Below, piece by piece: positions 7,282-9,125 of a stretch of 9,125 bases of DNA. Origin of the DNA: Tannerellaceae bacterium (GTDB lineage Bacteria > Bacteroidota > Bacteroidia > Bacteroidales > Tannerellaceae). Location of the stretch: contig JAIRYL010000200.1 of NCBI GenBank assembly GCA_031267775.1, positions 1-9,125 on the forward strand, in the 5' to 3' direction. The notes under the pieces were generated by a model. That model had not been told where the DNA came from and did no database searches. It worked only from the letters and a program-made list of their open reading frames with translations. Each line of letters starts with the position of its first letter. The stretch's first letter is position 1. Made by a program: the position numbers and the translations under genes.

Positions 7282-7319
7282 AATCCCCGCAAATCTTTTG
7301 AAAAAGATTCAAGGGGATT
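7282..7319 (-). terminator. Intrinsic terminator of the hexokinase gene
   Basis: The outer stem pairs AATCCCC (7282-7288) with GGGGATT (7313-7319). The inner stem pairs AATCTTT (7292-7298) with AAAGATT (7303-7309) around a TGAA loop, with a 3x3 internal loop between the stems. The hairpin lies about 25 bases past the hexokinase stop and is followed on the minus strand by a T-rich stretch (TTTGTTATTTTTG). It separates hexokinase from Snf2 transcription. Confidence 0.75.
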
Positions 7320-7344
7320 CAATAATGATTTTATTTAGAACGAA

Positions 7345-8553
7345 TTATGACAATGCGGCGATGGCAGAACCAATCAGATTGGCATTGCTTATATGATGGA
7401 TATCCACTTTTACGTCTTTATACCCAAAGCTTTCCAATAATTTATGCAGTTCTACTATAACGATATCTTTATAATCCACGCCTTTACGGTCTTCGCTCCA
7501 GAATAAGCTGCCTTCGGCTATCAGGCGAATCCGTTTAATGGAGCTAGTATGCGATTTCAGTACCAAAACAAGGCCGGCTAACGAAGCTGCCACCAGTTTA
7601 GCCGATCTTTCATAAATCCAACGGGCAACGCATACATACTTTTCTTTGTGAATATCAGGATAACCCATTATATTGGTCAGCTTTTGAGCGTCGAACTTTT
7701 CTTCAAATTCGTCAAACGGAAATACAGCCTTCAGTATTTCGCCCAGATACATACCCGATACGGCTTTCTCAAATCGTTGAGTCCCGAAAGTACCCGAACA
7801 GGCGTCTACTATTGCGTCAATATCTGTCAGATGAGGAGGATCAAAGTTTCCCGATTCCAAATTAACGGGTAATAAACCGAAGGAACTCGCTTTTCCTTCC
7901 AGTTTTGTTATCTTCTCTGCATCTATAAAGGTAGCCATATTGGTGCCCGTGCCAACAATAAGGCCAATATAGGCGTCGTAATCGCTGCGAGTCAGGCCGG
8001 CAAAAAGGCTGGCTACCGTATCGTTAATTACGTTCGCTTTCGTAAATTGCTCTTTTCCGGCTTTATTATTAAGATAGTTAACCAGCGATTCGCCTATCGG
8101 TTTATCTATCATTTCAGGTATATTTACCCCTTTTGTCCAGCGAAGCAGCGTAGCGTCGCCATTGGGCAAAGACGCGGCGGGATAAGAAAAGCAATAACCG
8201 ATAGGCATAGGCTCGTCGAGCTTGATCTCCATGATAGGATCGCCTTGTTCTTTATAAAGAAGCTCTTCTGTAAATCCGGGCTTCTTCATAATTGAAAGAT
8301 CTTTCTTCCAGCCATTTTCAGGACGGATATTCGTTTTACCCTTTGAAAAATCTACAGTGGCTACCCTGTAATTTGTACCCCCCAAGTCCAAAACAAGCGA
8401 TTTACCTTCCGCCCCGGCTTTAGGGCTGATAAACGTTGGTATGCATTGTACCTCCTGATTTTCTTTGCCGAGGCCTTCCGCCACCTGGCTTTCTAATGCT
8501 TTGGCAATCTCTTTTAACTGTTCAATGTCCAGTTCAAAAATGTTTTTCTTCAT
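7345..8553 (-). CDS. Hexokinase, eukaryote-type family
   Basis: This is a cytoplasmic ATP-dependent hexose kinase that makes glucose 6-phosphate (and probably mannose or fructose 6-phosphate) at the entry of glycolysis. It has 402 residues, shorter than the ~460-500 of yeast-type enzymes. Motifs of the hexokinase superfamily appear in order: phosphate-1 LVLDLGGTNYRV (53-64), substrate loop FSYPA (122-126), WTKG (139-142), catalytic N177-D178 in INDT with D178 as the base, phosphate-2 GTGTN (201-205), the sugar-binding glutamate E233 (LESG), MYLGE (268-272, E272) and an adenosine-site EGS (347-349). The DLGGTN and FSYPA wording follows eukaryotic hexokinases more than bacterial Glk or ROK kinases, and such enzymes are characteristic of Bacteroides. 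The start at 8553 is the first ATG of the frame with normal length. The gene has its own terminator and a TAnnTTTG box upstream, so it is probably expressed alone. Confidence 0.95.
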   Translation of the reverse strand: MKKNIFELDIEQLKEIAKALESQVAEGLGKENQEVQCIPTFISPKAGAEGKSLVLDLGGTNYRVATVDFSKGKTNIRPENGWKKDLSIMKKPGFTEELLYKEQGDPIMEIKLDEPMPIGYCFSYPAASLPNGDATLLRWTKGVNIPEMIDKPIGESLVNYLNNKAGKEQFTKANVINDTVASLFAGLTRSDYDAYIGLIVGTGTNMATFIDAEKITKLEGKASSFGLLPVNLESGNFDPPHLTDIDAIVDACSGTFGTQRFEKAVSGMYLGEILKAVFPFDEFEEKFDAQKLTNIMGYPDIHKEKYVCVARWIYERSAKLVAASLAGLVLVLKSHTSSIKRIRLIAEGSLFWSEDRKGVDYKDIVIVELHKLLESFGYKDVKVDIHHISNANLIGSAIAALS

Positions 8554-8586
8554 GATTAGCTATTCATTATTGTTTTCAAAATTTCC

Positions 8587-8594
8587 CAAAAGTA
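8587..8594 (-). promoter_or_regulatory. Candidate -7 box of the hexokinase promoter
   Basis: On the minus strand this reads TACTTTTG, an exact fit to TAnnTTTG, ending 33 bases before the hexokinase ATG within the 121-base spacer after the thioredoxin gene. A TTTG lies further upstream (complement of 8629-8632), but the 34-base gap is too long for a normal -33 element. Confidence 0.4.
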
Positions 8595-8674
8595 AAAAAC
8601 TAATTTCATTTAGGCTCTCTCTATCCTGCAAAAACAAGTTAACATACGTAAATCCGTCGCAGCGAAGGGTAGTT

Positions 8675-9034
8675 TTAAAAAAGCGTCTCGTCAATGGCCT
8701 TTTTAAAGTCGGATTTACTCATATTTCCTCGGGCCATTTTAGGACGTTTATCCAGAGGACAGAATAACAGCGAAGGGATATTATGAATACCAAAATCAGA
8801 CGTCAATTCTTCCTCCTCGTCGATATTTACTTTATAAATATTGATTTTTCCCGCGTATTCTTCTGCCAGTTGATCCAGTATGGGCGCAATCATTCGGCTC
8901 GGCCCGCACCAGTCGGCATAAAAATCAACAATACAGGGTTTTTCTCCTTTATATTTCCATTCGCCGGGATTAGCCTCGTAATCGGCAACCTTTTCGATAA
9001 ATTCCAATTTTGTTAATTGTGTTATTTTCCCCAT
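8675..9034 (-). CDS. Thioredoxin-fold protein with monothiol WCGPS active site
   Basis: This 119-residue cytoplasmic protein has the whole thioredoxin fold: beta strand CIVDFYADW (34-42), active-site loop at 43-46, KVNIDEEEELTSDFGI (68-83), the cis-proline P87 in NIPSLLF, and a C-terminal helix. There is no signal peptide. The active site reads W-C43-G-P-S46, not the normal WCGPC: the codon is AGC, one base from TGC. Without the resolving cysteine it cannot perform the usual dithiol-disulfide exchange. It could trap substrates, act as a monothiol reductase or isomerase, or have a structural role. Other cysteines are C34 and C92, neither in the usual place. Everything else resembles ordinary Bacteroidales thioredoxins, with a 20-30 residue N-terminal extension. 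A single sequencing error cannot be excluded. The gene lies 121 bases upstream of hexokinase on the same strand. Confidence 0.92.
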   Translation of the reverse strand: MGKITQLTKLEFIEKVADYEANPGEWKYKGEKPCIVDFYADWCGPSRMIAPILDQLAEEYAGKINIYKVNIDEEEELTSDFGIHNIPSLLFCPLDKRPKMARGNMSKSDFKKAIDETLF

Positions 9035-9085
9035 GATTATCTGTTCTTCTTTCTTTTTTGCCTGCTAATCTTGATTATTCCAATA

Positions 9086-9121
9086 AGCCGCCCGGCTATA
9101 CCCGGGCGGCTATTTTTTTTT
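9086..9121 (+). terminator. Strong GC-rich intrinsic terminator oriented on the plus strand
   Basis: AGCCGCCCGG (9086-9095) pairs perfectly with CCGGGCGGCT (9102-9111) around a 6-base loop, followed by an A and a run of nine T (9113-9121). The stem and T tract are those of an efficient intrinsic terminator for plus-strand transcription. No plus-strand gene precedes it in the window. For minus-strand transcripts the stem is followed only by TTATTGG, so it might also act, less efficiently, behind a minus-strand gene lying beyond the right edge. Confidence 0.8.
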
Positions 9122-9125
9122 ATTC

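Noticed and set aside
4340..8553. A defence island built around the Snf2 ATPase
   Set aside because: The flanking genes are hexokinase and YqgE, with no nuclease, methylase, toxin or integrase, and there is no sign of mobile DNA.
8642..8674. A possible terminator hairpin after the thioredoxin gene (CCgTCG/CGAaGG)
   Set aside because: The stem is only five pairs with a mismatch and no T tract follows on the minus strand.

Overview
This window looks like the end of a metagenome-assembled or draft contig from a Bacteroidota bacterium, most probably order Bacteroidales. Four things point there: a eukaryote-type hexokinase, a stand-alone RRM-domain RNA-binding protein, AT-rich leaders with no Shine-Dalgarno sequence, and several TAnnTTTG boxes of the Bacteroides sigma factor type upstream of genes. 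The genus cannot be fixed from the sequence alone. The first 47 bases are not genomic: bases 14-47 match the Illumina TruSeq index-side adapter, so the left edge is a library artefact and the gene it touches is cut.

Layout from left to right. On the minus strand lie a truncated zinc-type cation diffusion facilitator (48-700) and, upstream of it in transcription order, a PfkB-family sugar or nucleoside kinase (747-1727). An AT-rich divergent spacer (1728-1950) follows. On the plus strand are a small RRM protein (1951-2196), a rho-independent terminator, a Bacteroides-type promoter and a secreted, probably outer-membrane protein of unknown function (2308-3543). A short hairpin separates that gene from the convergent minus-strand genes: a YqgE/AlgH protein (3599-4192), a large Snf2-family ATPase (4340-7246), a hexokinase (7345-8553) and a thioredoxin-fold protein (8675-9034). 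The right edge holds a strong GC-rich hairpin with a T tract on the plus strand.

The genes are mostly housekeeping or conserved Bacteroidales functions: metal export, sugar phosphorylation, RNA binding, DNA/chromatin remodelling and thiol redox. The spacers carry terminators or promoter-like boxes, so most genes look like single transcription units and not one coordinated system. No mobile element, CRISPR array, tRNA, rRNA or phage gene is visible, and I see no convincing new multi-gene system. The points most worth a second look are the adapter junction, the thioredoxin whose active site reads WCGPS in place of WCGPC, the uncharacterised outer-membrane candidate, the U-rich leader of the RRM gene, and the plus-oriented terminator at the right edge that has no visible plus-strand gene to serve.
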